The notes: a model not told the origin generated them from the letters alone. Positions 1 through 8,112 are shown, counted from the first letter of the stretch. The stretch: 33,460 bases of DNA from Candidatus Tidjanibacter gallistercoris (GCA_019114205.1 DXFY01000031.1:1-33460), one strand, 5' to 3'. A program made the numbers and translations.

Positions 1-71
1 TGAGCCATGGTGTAATGGTAACACTGCAGATTTTGGTTCTGTCATTTTGGGTTCGAATCCCGATGGCTCAA
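1..71 (+). tRNA. tRNA-Gln (anticodon TTG)
   Basis: The first seven bases TGAGCCA pair perfectly with TGGCTCA at 64-70, giving the acceptor stem; A71 is the discriminator and CCA is not encoded. The anticodon stem GCAGA (26-30) and TCTGT (38-42) encloses the loop TTTTGGT, whose middle triplet TTG reads CAA glutamine codons. The T arm contains the canonical GGTTCGAATCC. The gene begins at the very first base of the window, so its own promoter, or a tRNA cluster to the left, is not visible. Confidence 0.96.
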
Positions 72-81
72 CACTTCACCG

Positions 82-113
82 CCCTGTCTTCCCGAAGGCA
101 GGGTTTCTTTTTT
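82..113 (+). terminator. Rho-independent terminator after tRNA-Gln
   Basis: Stem CCCTGTCTT (82-90) and AAGGCAGGG (95-103) pair over nine positions with one G-T wobble around a CCCG tetraloop. They are followed by TTTCTTTTTT at 104-113. It ends the tRNA transcript, and its T-run also supplies the -33 region of the next promoter. Confidence 0.9.
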
Positions 114-135
114 CCGTTATATTTCGATACCTTTG
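104..135 (+). promoter_or_regulatory. Bacteroidetes-type promoter for the acetyltransferase
   Basis: TACCTTTG at 128-135 matches the TAnnTTTG -7 consensus of the Bacteroidetes primary sigma factor. TTTC at 104-107, three of four matches to TTTG, lies exactly 20 bp upstream. The expected start of transcription is near 142, leaving a very short leader before the ATG at 159. Confidence 0.7.
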
Positions 136-158
136 CAGGGACATCGAAACGCGACGAC

Positions 159-701
159 ATGAAGATACTGAATTTCCGGGATGTACCCGAAACGCTGCAC
201 GAAGCTGTCTGGGCGCTTTACGAAGAGAGTTTCCCTGCGCACGAAAGGCGCAGCCGCAAGGCACAGGAAACCGCCTGTTCCGACCGGGAAGCACGGAGCG
301 AAGTGATGCTGGACGACGATGGCACACTTATGGCCATCATGTTCTACTGGCTCCACGGCGATACGGTTTATGTCGAATTCCTCGCCGTGAATCCCGCACT
401 GCACGGCCGCAGCATCGGTTCCAGAGTTATCGGGAAGCTATTGGAAACGTATCCCGGCAAACTCGTCGTACTCGAAATAGAGCCCCCTGAAGACGAGATG
501 TCCGTGCGGCGCCTGCACTTTTACGAAAGGCTCGGCTTCGTCCGCAATCCCCATCCTTATACGCATCCTTCGTACCGCAAAGGGGCGGACGCCCACCCCC
601 ACGACCTGGTCATCATGAGTCACGGCCGCCCGGTCAGCGACGGAGAATTCGACGGATTCATCGGTTTCATGAAGGATGTGGTATGGCAATACGCTGACTG
701 A
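159..701 (+). CDS. GNAT family N-acetyltransferase
   Basis: This 180-residue protein has the Gcn5-related acetyltransferase fold, which moves an acetyl group from acetyl-CoA to an amine; the substrate cannot be read from sequence. A VEFLAVNPALHGRSIGSRV stretch at about 72-90 forms strand beta4 and the CoA pyrophosphate loop. The loop reads H-G-R-S-I-G-S, so the first glycine of the usual Q/RxxGxG/A is serine. FYERLGF at 121-127 is the classical motif B end. The open frame runs back to 15, but that start lies inside the tRNA and terminator; the ATG at 159 follows the promoter at 128-135 and begins directly with the conserved domain, so I chose it. The next gene follows after 37 bases and may be cotranscribed. 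Confidence 0.85.
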   Translation: MKILNFRDVPETLHEAVWALYEESFPAHERRSRKAQETACSDREARSEVMLDDDGTLMAIMFYWLHGDTVYVEFLAVNPALHGRSIGSRVIGKLLETYPGKLVVLEIEPPEDEMSVRRLHFYERLGFVRNPHPYTHPSYRKGADAHPHDLVIMSHGRPVSDGEFDGFIGFMKDVVWQYAD

Positions 702-738
702 CAAAAAGAACCACTTCCTTTTCAGACACTTGCACGAT

Positions 739-1275
739 ATGAAAAACATTTTGCTGCTAACTGTTGCTGCCGTCCTGCTGTGCGGATGCGGCGACCGAAA
801 AAACGACACGCCCGGCAAACTGGATTCGATGATGTCCGAAACCCGGAAAAAAGCCGAAGCCGACAAAGGTACTCCGTCGGATATCGTGGATGTCAGAATA
901 TATTACCTGCAGGACGAAGAAGTCGTATCGGGAACCTGCTCCGGCTTCATCATGGATACCCATTCCCCGCTCATCAACAATGTCGGAATAATACTCGGTA
1001 CGACAGACACGATGCTGCTGGCCAAGCCGTTCATCGCCAGTTTCCCGACCGCTGCGGACAAAAAACCTTTCACGTGCGTGCTGTTTCCCAAGCATCTCCG
1101 CATCTTCGACCGGGCGACGACCAACGGAACCGACTGCTACGTCCTGAATACGGCTACTACGACCGAGAGCCGACCGACCGTCAAAAGCGGAGGTCGGTAC
1201 GAATCCAATATCCAGCCCTATCTGTTCGCTCTTTCCACCGTTCTGCCGGACGAACCAATACTCCTGGAAGAATAA
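739..1275 (+). CDS. Small predicted lipoprotein, function unknown
   Basis: The 178-residue product starts with a short lipoprotein signal peptide, MKNILLLTVAAVLLCGC, with lipobox LCGC at 14-17, so cleavage and lipidation are expected at Cys17. The next residues, Gly-Asp-Arg-Lys, are charged, as is common in surface-directed Bacteroidetes lipoproteins. The rest is soluble and slightly basic to acidic, with no enzyme motif I recognise. A start at 676 is possible by frame, but it would place 21 residues before the signal peptide and overlap the acetyltransferase, so 739 is preferred. It lies 37 bases after the acetyltransferase stop, with no promoter or terminator seen between them, suggesting one transcript. 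No functional assignment is offered. Confidence 0.75.
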   Translation: MKNILLLTVAAVLLCGCGDRKNDTPGKLDSMMSETRKKAEADKGTPSDIVDVRIYYLQDEEVVSGTCSGFIMDTHSPLINNVGIILGTTDTMLLAKPFIASFPTAADKKPFTCVLFPKHLRIFDRATTNGTDCYVLNTATTTESRPTVKSGGRYESNIQPYLFALSTVLPDEPILLEE

Positions 1276-1611
1276 TTCCCCCTCCCCCCTTATGCCTTGT
1301 CGCCCACAGTTGACCTGCTGTATTCTCAAGGAGGACGGGCAGTCTCGAAACGGTGCGCGAAAAGGATTTCCGGCCGCAGCGGTCGGAACGACGGAACGAC
1401 GGAACGAATGACGGGATATGCCTCTTCCCGGTCGGCTCGCTGCATTGCCCCCTACCGGACGAAGGAAGCCATAGCGCACAGCACATACAAATTCCGACAG
1501 TTTCGCTGCGGACATGTCATGCCGTCGGTGCGCAGCCGACCGTTCCGATATTGCGGAACAAGCTGTCCGGCCATCTTCAGGCAGCTTGCCGTCTTTATCG
1601 GTATTCTTTCC
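1276..1611. other. Gene-less stretch between convergent genes
   Basis: No credible gene is seen; frames here are shadows that run into the antisense of the glycosyltransferase. The stretch holds an 8-bp tandem repeat, CGGAACGA, three times at 1384-1407. There are also two short dyads: GTTCCG (1542-1547) with CGGAAC (1554-1559), and CAAGCTG (1559-1565) with CAGCTTG (1582-1588). Neither is followed by a T-run, so a terminator for either convergent gene is not established. Confidence 0.6.
1384..1407. repeat. Three tandem copies of CGGAACGA
   Basis: Exact 8-bp units lie at 1384-1391, 1392-1399 and 1400-1407 in non-coding DNA between two convergent genes. Three copies are too few and too short for a CRISPR or a typical minisatellite. 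It may be a slippage-prone microrepeat with no function. Confidence 0.7.
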
Positions 1612-2622
1612 TTACATCATGTCGCCGAACTCCCTGTGCCCCATATAATAACGCAGGACGATGGATTTGCGGTACATGCCGTAGGGAACGGCTATCGCTC
1701 CTGCCTGTACATTTCGGCGTGCGATGCGGAGCGTTTTCAGGTGCCTGTAAAAATCCATGTGTGCGCGCCATACCTGTCCGAAAGCGGCGATACGCCCCTG
1801 AAATAGGTATACGAGCGCCGAAAGGCCGTCCATCGCCATACGCAAAGGCAGGGCGGTCCACAAGTGACCGACCGGCAGGTTTTTGTAAAGCATCCTCAGG
1901 TTGTTGCGGTAATTCAGGTAGAGCTTCCGCGGAGCATCGTTTGCCAGCGTTCCTCCGCCGAGATGATAGACGATACTCGCGGGCTCGACCGCGATGCGGT
2001 ACCCATACAACTGCGCCCGCCAGCACCAGTCGATTTCTTCCATGTGTGCGAAAAAATCCTCATCAAACCCGCCGACCGCGAGGAACGCATCCCGGCGGCA
2101 GGCCATACAAGCCCCCGAAGCCCAGAAACAGAAGCGGAACGTATCGTACTGCCCCGTGTCCCGTTCGGTCGTAAACAGGATTCTGCCCCGACAGAAGGGA
2201 TACCCCAACGCATCCAGAAAACCGCCGCAGGCTCCGGCATATTCAAAATAATCCCGCTGCCGGTACGACCTTATCTTGGGCTGTACGGTAGCAAGGGTCG
2301 TATCCGCCTCCAGCGCCTGCACCAACGGTTCGCACCAGCCCGGCGCAGTCTCCACATCCGAATTCAGCAGGATGCAGTAATCGGCATCGATACGTGCCAG
2401 CGCCCGGTTGTACCCGCCCGCATAACCGTAATTGCCGTCGAGTCCGAGGACTTCCACCCGCGGAAATTCGGCACCGAGCATGGCCACGGAACCGTCCGTA
2501 GAGCCGTTGTCTGCCACGACGATTCCGACCTCCGCAGGAGTATCGCGCAGCACCGAAGGCAGGAACGTGCGCAAATGTTCGCGCCCGTTCCAGTTGAGTA
2601 TGACCACTTTTACTTTCGGCAT
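1612..2622 (-). CDS. Family 2 glycosyltransferase
   Basis: A 336-residue GT-A fold glycosyltransferase of the rhamnosyltransferase-like GT2 group, expected to transfer a sugar from a nucleotide donor during surface polysaccharide or LPS synthesis on the inner face of the membrane. Visible motifs are VVILNWNG at 7-13, the donor-site DNGSTDGS at 38-45, NSD at 87-89 in the DxD position, and the acceptor-side EEIDWCWR at 195-202. The C-terminal part from about 255 is amphipathic and probably membrane-associated. The open frame extends to 2688, but the conserved fold starts at the ATG at 2622, whose first 13 bases overlap the upstream acyltransferase stop. It is the last gene of the 6495-1612 operon. 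Donor and acceptor sugars are unknown. Confidence 0.88.
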   Translation of the reverse strand: MPKVKVVILNWNGREHLRTFLPSVLRDTPAEVGIVVADNGSTDGSVAMLGAEFPRVEVLGLDGNYGYAGGYNRALARIDADYCILLNSDVETAPGWCEPLVQALEADTTLATVQPKIRSYRQRDYFEYAGACGGFLDALGYPFCRGRILFTTERDTGQYDTFRFCFWASGACMACRRDAFLAVGGFDEDFFAHMEEIDWCWRAQLYGYRIAVEPASIVYHLGGGTLANDAPRKLYLNYRNNLRMLYKNLPVGHLWTALPLRMAMDGLSALVYLFQGRIAAFGQVWRAHMDFYRHLKTLRIARRNVQAGAIAVPYGMYRKSIVLRYYMGHREFGDMM

Positions 2623-3569
2623 TCGGTTTCCTCCTGTCTTTCGAGTTCTCCGGGGTTCGGCTGATACTTCCACCGCCTGTGCGACCACAGCCAGAGTTCG
2701 GGCCGCTTCGTTATCATTTCCTGAAGGCGCTCGGCATAACGCCGCGTGATTTCGTGGGGAGCGACCGCCTCATGTCCGTCATAAATCAGTTCGAAACGCG
2801 CACGGTAATGCGCCCGCCGCACCTTTTCCATGTGAACGAAATAGACCGGCATTCCGAAACGCAGGGCCATGCTTTCGAGCCCGTCGTAAAACAGCGTGGG
2901 CCGGCCGAAGAAATCGTACCAGTAATCCCGGTGGAACCAGGGCGGCGTCTGGTCGGCAAGCAGGCCGACGACCATCCGAATGCCCTCCTTCCGGTTGCGA
3001 ACGACATGCCGCAACACCACGGACATGGATACGGGCGCCATGCCCATGCGCGAACGGATGCTGCGGTAGAGCATGTCCATCACCCTGTTGTGCAGCGTCT
3101 TGTATACGCCTATCGTTTCCCGGCCCGCCTCGTCGCCGAGTGCATAGGCGATGAAATATTCCCACGAACCGTAATGCGACAGGCCCGCAATCCAGTCGAT
3201 ACCGGCCACCGCCTTCCGGTGAGCCGCTTCGTCCTCGAAAATCAAACGCTTGCGCAATCGCTTGCGGCTGACGCTCGTAAGGTCGATTGTGTCGATGAAT
3301 ACTTCGGTCAGATGCCAGTAAAAGCGGCGTTCCGTAAGGCGCAGTTCCTTCCGGCTTTTTTCGGGAAAAGCGCTGCGCAGGTTCTCCCGCGTCACCCGCA
3401 GCCGGTAGCGGAAAACGTAATAGAGCAACAAATACAATACTCCGGCCAAAGGATAATAAAGAAACCACTCAGGAAGCAGTCCTATCGCCTTGAGCAGATA
3501 ATAAAGAAGGTAATATCCCGTCTTTTCCGGCAGGCTCGCCCCAGCCGTTATGTCATTCTTCGCCTTCAA
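2610..3569 (-). CDS. LpxL/LpxM-like lipid A (lysophospholipid) acyltransferase
   Basis: A 319-residue inner-membrane acyltransferase of the HtrB/LpxL/LpxM family, which adds secondary acyl chains to the lipid A precursor using acyl-ACP. The N-terminal hydrophobic anchor is at about 18-54. The catalytic HX4D/E motif appears as HYGSWE at 132-137, and the family's basic WSHRRWK lies near the C-terminus. The reading frame has no ATG before residue 163, so translation most likely starts at the TTG at 3569, which overlaps the end of the DUF389 gene by 17 bases. A nearby ATG in another frame hits a stop two codons later. The following glycosyltransferase suggests work on lipid A or another glycolipid. 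The exact acyl donor and position are not determinable. Confidence 0.85.
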   Translation of the reverse strand: MKAKNDITAGASLPEKTGYYLLYYLLKAIGLLPEWFLYYPLAGVLYLLLYYVFRYRLRVTRENLRSAFPEKSRKELRLTERRFYWHLTEVFIDTIDLTSVSRKRLRKRLIFEDEAAHRKAVAGIDWIAGLSHYGSWEYFIAYALGDEAGRETIGVYKTLHNRVMDMLYRSIRSRMGMAPVSMSVVLRHVVRNRKEGIRMVVGLLADQTPPWFHRDYWYDFFGRPTLFYDGLESMALRFGMPVYFVHMEKVRRAHYRARFELIYDGHEAVAPHEITRRYAERLQEMITKRPELWLWSHRRWKYQPNPGELERQEETECRK

Positions 3570-4953
3570 TGTACAGTATGACCCGGTCTGTTTTCAGCCT
3601 CGTGCGCAACCATCCTGCGATTTTGTCGCGGTCCATCCTGCCGGTCAGCAGGCTGTCCGGTTTCACGGTCACCACGACCGCCGTATCGGAGGGACGTCCC
3701 TGTATGTCGTAAAAAACGTGTTTCGACAGGGACACTTCGCCGACATGGTCGGCGACATGCGCGATTTCACGCGAAATGTCCGCCACGGCAATCGTATCGA
3801 CCATTCGGACGGATGCCAGACGTTCCTGCAGCCTGGCGATGGTCCGGTTCTTCTCGTCGATGATTTCCGAATAACTGTGCTGTATTTTAGAAAAGTCTAT
3901 ATGTTCGTTTTCGTCGGCCTGTCTAACTATCAGTTCCGTATGCTCCAACCCGTAGTAAGCCATCTGGGCGCCGGCGTTTTCTATCACGTTGCGCGACAGC
4001 GGTTCACCCACGAGACGAACTTCCACGGCTGACTTTTTACCTTCGTACCGGTAACGGGTATCGTAATCGACGAGCATCGTTTTGTTGAACTGGAACACGT
4101 TCGTCACGTACCGGTCTACGTTCGCCTCGAACTGCGTTTTGCGCAGAATGTTGAAGGTCAGTATCATGCTCGGTACGATGATGATGGCGGCGAACAGGGC
4201 GACATACCGCTTCATCCGTTTGCTCGCGGCCTGGTCGAGCGTCCTCTTTTTCTCGTACTTCAGGAAAATGACCATCAGGTAGGACGCGAGGGCGATGAAT
4301 ACCGTATTGATGACGAACAGGTAAAGTGCGCCGAGCACGTACATGATTTCTCCCGAAGCGATGCCGAACCCTACGGTACAGAGCGGCGGCATGAGGGCCG
4401 TGGCGATGGCCACGCCGGAGATGACGGTTCCCGTGCGGTCGCAACGCGTCTGGGCCAGCATACCGGCCAGCCCGCCGAAAAAGGCGATGAGCACGTCATA
4501 AGTCGTGGGACTCGTCCGTGCCAGCAGTTCGCTCTGTGCACTGCTGTACGGCGATATGAGGAAATAAACGGTCGAAGTAACGATGCTTACCACAAACATC
4601 CACAAGAAGTTGCGAAGCGACTTTTTAAGCAGTCCGAAATCGTTGATGCCGACCGCAAGCCCTACTCCCATGATGGGCCCCATGAGCGGGGATATGAGCA
4701 TCGCACCGATGATGACCGCCGTGGAATTCACGTTCAATCCGAGCGACGCGATGAACGTCGCACAAATCAGCACCCACAGATTCGTACCGCGGAATTCGAC
4801 ACCCTTATATATGCTGGCTTCCACCTCTTCCTGAGTGGCGTTGTCGTCCCCCAGGTCGAAACGGTCGCGGACATTTCCGAAGAAACGCCCCATCAGCGTT
4901 TTGTAAACCCTTTTTGTCTTTTCCTTTTTTGCGTTATGTTTTTCCATTTCCAT
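3553..4953 (-). CDS. DUF389 / TIGR00341-type membrane protein
   Basis: A polytopic inner-membrane protein of about 466 residues from the DUF389 family, whose transport function is not established. The cytoplasmic N-terminus (to about 70) is charged. It is followed by five or six membrane segments containing the conserved IIGAMLISPLMGPIMGVGLA and the IATALMPPLCTVGFG loop, both hallmarks of the family. After the last helix (about 255-275) a soluble C-terminal domain of roughly 190 residues includes a short coiled-coil-like stretch with EIIDEKNRTIARLQERL. The frame is open to 5010; ATGs at 4953 and 4947 overlap the end of rsmI by 20 or 14 bases, and I took 4953. It sits in the tight operon between rsmI and the acyltransferase. 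Confidence 0.85.
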   Translation of the reverse strand: MEMEKHNAKKEKTKRVYKTLMGRFFGNVRDRFDLGDDNATQEEVEASIYKGVEFRGTNLWVLICATFIASLGLNVNSTAVIIGAMLISPLMGPIMGVGLAVGINDFGLLKKSLRNFLWMFVVSIVTSTVYFLISPYSSAQSELLARTSPTTYDVLIAFFGGLAGMLAQTRCDRTGTVISGVAIATALMPPLCTVGFGIASGEIMYVLGALYLFVINTVFIALASYLMVIFLKYEKKRTLDQAASKRMKRYVALFAAIIIVPSMILTFNILRKTQFEANVDRYVTNVFQFNKTMLVDYDTRYRYEGKKSAVEVRLVGEPLSRNVIENAGAQMAYYGLEHTELIVRQADENEHIDFSKIQHSYSEIIDEKNRTIARLQERLASVRMVDTIAVADISREIAHVADHVGEVSLSKHVFYDIQGRPSDTAVVVTVKPDSLLTGRMDRDKIAGWLRTRLKTDRVILYIEGEE

Positions 4954-5659
4954 CTTCGTATCCCCGTTCGTTATCCGCGGAACGCACGCCGCTGCTTCCT
5001 GCGAGTACAATCACGAATTCTCCTTTCGGTTCGTGTTCCCGGAAATGCGCCGCCGCCTCGGTAAGGGTACCGCGTACCGTCTCCTCGAACTTTTTGGTAA
5101 GTTCCCGCGACACCGACACAGGCCGGTCGGCACCGAATACCGCCACAAACTGCTCCAGCGTCCGAACCACCCGGTAAGGCGATTCGTAGAATATCATCGT
5201 CCGCGCCTCTTCCCGAAGCGTTTCCAATCGCTTGTTCCTTCCCTTCTTTTGAGGCAGAAAACCTTCAAAACAGAAACGGTCCGCCGGGAAACCGCTCTGA
5301 ATAAGCGCCGGAACGAAAGCCGTAGCTCCCGGCAGCGTTTCCACCTCGATACCCCGTTCGATACAGGTGCGCACCAACAGAAAACCGGGGTCCGAAATTC
5401 CCGGCGTCCCCGCATCGGATACGAGCGCTATGCGCTCGCCCGCTTCCAGCCGGTTGGCTATCGATTCCACGGCCGCATGCTCGTTGAATTTGTGGTGGGC
5501 GAACATGCGCTTTTCAAGACCGAGATGCCGGAGCAGCACTGCAGTGGTACGCGTATCTTCGGCCAATACGATGTCGGCTTCCTTCAGTACGCGGACGGCC
5601 CGCAGCGTGATGTCTTCCAAATTCCCTATCGGTGTGGGAACGATATACAGCCTGCCCAT
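4934..5659 (-). CDS. rsmI: 16S rRNA (cytidine(1402)-2'-O)-methyltransferase RsmI
   Basis: RsmI uses S-adenosylmethionine to 2'-O-methylate C1402 in the decoding centre of 16S rRNA. The 241-residue product starts with the family signature GRLYIVPTPIGNLEDITLR, followed by EDTRTT at about 39-44, the SAM-binding loop SDAGTPGISDPG, and the LPGATA(F)VPAL stretch. It is shorter than the E. coli enzyme because it lacks the extended C-terminal domain, as is common in Bacteroidetes. The frame is open to 5734, but the ATG at 5659 gives the canonical N-terminus and lies 11 bases after the stop of the upstream gene. Its 3' end overlaps the start of the DUF389 gene. Confidence 0.95.
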   Translation of the reverse strand: MGRLYIVPTPIGNLEDITLRAVRVLKEADIVLAEDTRTTAVLLRHLGLEKRMFAHHKFNEHAAVESIANRLEAGERIALVSDAGTPGISDPGFLLVRTCIERGIEVETLPGATAFVPALIQSGFPADRFCFEGFLPQKKGRNKRLETLREEARTMIFYESPYRVVRTLEQFVAVFGADRPVSVSRELTKKFEETVRGTLTEAAAHFREHEPKGEFVIVLAGSSGVRSADNERGYEDGNGKT

Positions 5660-5670
5660 TCCGCAACCTT

Positions 5671-6495
5671 TTACAACAATTTCCGGGCAAGCATGTCGGT
5701 CAGCAGCACGGCCGCCTGGCTGGATGCATTCCAACCGTAACGGTCGTGAATATACAGCATCGCATCCTCAATCGACGCACAGCCGTCGAGAGCCGACACG
5801 GCCTCCTCGTAAGCTTCCGCATCCCCACCGAACAAGTCGCGCACGAACATGTAACGGTCGTTCAGACCGATGAGCTGGCGCAGCGAAGAAGCCTTCTCGT
5901 GGCCGAGACGGGTCGCCACATCGGTGACGGGACCGTGCAGCGTATCGGCGAACGTCCGGCCGCCACCGCCGATGACTTCGCCGAGCACCGGTCGCTTCGA
6001 CTCCACCGGAACGACCGGAGGAACGACTGCGGCCGCCGTATCCTCCCCACCGCGCTCCGCACGGGTAGCACCGTTTTCCTCCGCGGCGGCAGGAGTGTCC
6101 GGAACGATGTCCGTTGCCGATTCCGTCACGAAATATTTATGGGATGTTCCAGCCACGAATACCTCCCCGTCGTCATACAGGGCGCGCACCGTACTGCTTC
6201 GTCCGGCATGCAGCCGAACCCGCGGCTCCGAGCCGGTGGCTCCCTTCTCTTCCCGGACGGGAGCAGGTGTATCGGAAGTCGCTTCCGAACCTTCCACTTG
6301 GGCAGCGACGGATTCGTGCACGACCGTTTCACGGGGAGCCGACACCTCCTTCCCGAAACGTACCGTTTCGTAAAGATTCTTTATCTTGTCCAGCAGCAGG
6401 TCGTATTCGAGTTCGCCGACACTGCCCTGCCTTTTCCAATCCTCCAACAGGCCCGAAATTACCTTCAGGTCTTCTTCCGCAATCGTATGATTCAT
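5671..6495 (-). CDS. Conserved hypothetical protein with C-terminal helical domain
   Basis: A 274-residue soluble protein of unknown function. The N-terminal 50 residues look helical; residues about 50-170 are low in order and rich in Ala, Pro, Glu and Val, with no signal peptide or membrane helix. The C-terminal 100 residues form a compact helical domain, including SLRQLIGLNDRYMFVRDLF and EDAMLYIHDRYGW. I recognise that type of ending from uncharacterised Bacteroidales proteins encoded next to rsmI, but know no function for it. It is the first gene of the operon: a strong promoter lies at 6568-6599, and rsmI begins 11 bases after its stop. The ATG at 6495 is the natural start; 72 bases separate it from the -7 box. 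Confidence 0.75.
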   Translation of the reverse strand: MNHTIAEEDLKVISGLLEDWKRQGSVGELEYDLLLDKIKNLYETVRFGKEVSAPRETVVHESVAAQVEGSEATSDTPAPVREEKGATGSEPRVRLHAGRSSTVRALYDDGEVFVAGTSHKYFVTESATDIVPDTPAAAEENGATRAERGGEDTAAAVVPPVVPVESKRPVLGEVIGGGGRTFADTLHGPVTDVATRLGHEKASSLRQLIGLNDRYMFVRDLFGGDAEAYEEAVSALDGCASIEDAMLYIHDRYGWNASSQAAVLLTDMLARKLL

Positions 6496-6567
6496 ACCGA
6501 CAGGATTTTATCTCACACCGGCCGGAAGACGGCCGCACCGCATGCCGTCTCTGCGCCTTTTATCCCT

Positions 6568-6599
6568 CAAAGATACGGCAGGACACGGTATATTGCAAA
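6568..6599 (-). promoter_or_regulatory. Strong Bacteroidetes-type promoter for the rsmI operon
   Basis: On the minus strand, TTTG (plus-strand CAAA at 6596-6599) is followed by a 20-bp spacer and TATCTTTG (plus-strand CAAAGATA at 6568-6575). Both elements match the Bacteroidetes consensus TTTG-(19-21)-TAnnTTTG perfectly. Transcription should start near 6561 and run into the gene at 6495. Confidence 0.85.
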
Positions 6600-6651
6600 C
6601 GGCGGAGAAGAAATTGCCGCGGATGCCGGGGGCGGACGAACGTTCCGGACG

Positions 6652-6673
6652 CTTTCCGAAACGGTTCGGAAAG
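6652..6673. repeat. Perfect 9-bp inverted repeat in a divergent promoter region
   Basis: CTTTCCGAA and TTCGGAAAG are separated by four bases and lie upstream of both divergent promoters. No T-run follows on either strand, so it is more like an operator or cruciform than a terminator. Its role is unknown. Confidence 0.6.
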
Positions 6674-6791
6674 TCTTCCGTCCATGTATTCGAACCGGCA
6701 GACAACCCCTATAATTCAGCAAATTGAGCAGGTCGGCCACCTTGCATCCGACCACTGCCCTGCCTGCGCGAATATTTTCGATTATAATTCA

Positions 6792-6799
6792 TATCTTTG
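6792..6799 (+). promoter_or_regulatory. -7 box for ychF
   Basis: TATCTTTG matches TAnnTTTG. No TTTG is present at the expected -33 distance, although the upstream sequence is AT-rich. Transcription would begin near 6806, giving a leader of about 25 bases before the ATG at 6830. Confidence 0.65.
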
Positions 6800-6829
6800 C
6801 ATCCTGAAAACCCGATAAAGAAACGCGAC

Positions 6830-7930
6830 ATGGCATTACAATGCGGAATAGTCGGCCTGCCGAACGTGGGTAAATCCACGCTTTTCAACTGCCTTTCCAA
6901 CGCGAAGGCCCAGGCGGCGAACTTCCCTTTCTGCACCATAGAACCCAACGTGGGCGTCATCACCGTACCGGACGAACGGCTGGTCGAACTCGCCCGCATA
7001 GACAATCCGAAGAAGGTCATCCCCACTACCATAGAAATCGTCGATATCGCAGGGCTCGTGAAGGGCGCCTCTAAAGGCGAGGGGCTCGGCAACAAGTTCC
7101 TTGCGAACATCCGCAATACGGACGCCATCATCCACGTGCTGCGGTGTTTCGAGAACGGCAACATCACGCATGTGGACGGGTCGGTGAACCCCGTGCGGGA
7201 CAAGGAAATCATCGACACGGAGCTGATAATAAAAGACCTCGAAACGGTAGACAACCGTCTGGCCAAGGTGCAGAAACAGGCACAGACCGGGGGCGACAAG
7301 AACGCCAAACGGCAATACGAAATACTGGTTCGGTACAAGGAGGCGCTCGAAGCGGGCAAGGCGGCGCGTACGGTGGAACTCGACAAAGAGGAACGGAAGG
7401 TCGTAACAGACCTGAACCTGCTTACCGACAAACCCGTACTGTACGTCTGCAATGTGGACGAAGCGAGCGCCGTGGCGGGCAATGTCCATGTGGACGCCGT
7501 TCGCGATGCCATTCGGGACGAGCATGCGGAATTGCTCATTGTCGCCGCGGCGACCGAAGCCGACATCGCGGAACTGGAGAGCTTCGAAGAGCGCAAAGCA
7601 TTCCTTGCGGACGTTGGACTTGAAGAATCGGGCGTCAGCAGGCTCATCAAGGCCGCCTACCGGCTGCTCGACCTGCAGACTTACTTCACCACCGGACCGG
7701 ACGAATCGCGCGCATGGACTTTCACGAAAGGAACGAAAGCTCCTCAGGCAGCGGGGATTATCCACACCGATTTCGAGCGGGGCTTCATAAGGGCGGAGGT
7801 TATCAAATACGACGACTACGTGACGCTCGGTTCCGAAAAGGCCTGCCGCGAAGCGGGCCGGATAGCCATCGAAGGCAAGGACTACGTGGTACAGGACGGC
7901 GACATCATGCACTTCCTGTTCAACGTATGA
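6830..7930 (+). CDS. ychF: Redox-regulated ATPase/GTPase YchF (OLA1 family)
   Basis: YchF is a universally conserved, ribosome-associated P-loop protein of the Obg/OLA1 group that prefers ATP over GTP and is linked to translation and stress responses. The 366-residue length matches the family. The G1 loop GLPNVGKST is at 9-17, a DIAGLVKGAS(K)GEGLGN G3 region follows, and the C-terminal TGS-like domain carries FTTGPDESRAWTF and the closing HFLFNV. The frame opens at 6797, but that ATG overlaps the promoter box; MALQCGIVG from 6830 is the family's usual N-terminus. A possible cotranscribed SIMPL gene lies 182 bases downstream. Confidence 0.97.
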   Translation: MALQCGIVGLPNVGKSTLFNCLSNAKAQAANFPFCTIEPNVGVITVPDERLVELARIDNPKKVIPTTIEIVDIAGLVKGASKGEGLGNKFLANIRNTDAIIHVLRCFENGNITHVDGSVNPVRDKEIIDTELIIKDLETVDNRLAKVQKQAQTGGDKNAKRQYEILVRYKEALEAGKAARTVELDKEERKVVTDLNLLTDKPVLYVCNVDEASAVAGNVHVDAVRDAIRDEHAELLIVAAATEADIAELESFEERKAFLADVGLEESGVSRLIKAAYRLLDLQTYFTTGPDESRAWTFTKGTKAPQAAGIIHTDFERGFIRAEVIKYDDYVTLGSEKACREAGRIAIEGKDYVVQDGDIMHFLFNV

Positions 7931-8112
7931 AGGATTTCGGAGCATCGGGACGCCGCCTTTCGGTATGCCGGAACCGACGCCCGAAGGGAACGCATTTTGC
8001 AGGAACCGCGAAGGGTACTGCCGGTACGCGCTTCCGTAAATACAGTTGGCCCGTCGGCCGGCGGGAACCTGAAACGAGGATTTAAATGTTCAACCTTAAA
8101 ACTCTGTTATCC

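Larger units (their letters stand above)
6496..6829. other. Divergent intergenic region between operon 6495-1612 and ychF
   Basis: It contains no gene. It holds the minus-strand promoter at 6568-6599 and the plus-strand -7 box at 6792-6799. Between them is a perfect 9-bp inverted repeat, CTTTCCGAA (6652-6660) and TTCGGAAAG (6665-6673), separated by ACGG. A small GC dyad, GGCCG and CGGCC, lies at about 6514-6528 in the leader of the minus-strand operon. Confidence 0.7.

Noticed and set aside
1384..1407. CRISPR-like repeat
   Set aside because: The three 8-bp units are directly adjacent with no spacers.
6676..6720. GGTTCGAATAC on the minus strand, resembling a tRNA T-loop
   Set aside because: The flanking bases do not form a T-stem, and no acceptor or anticodon stem can be found around it.
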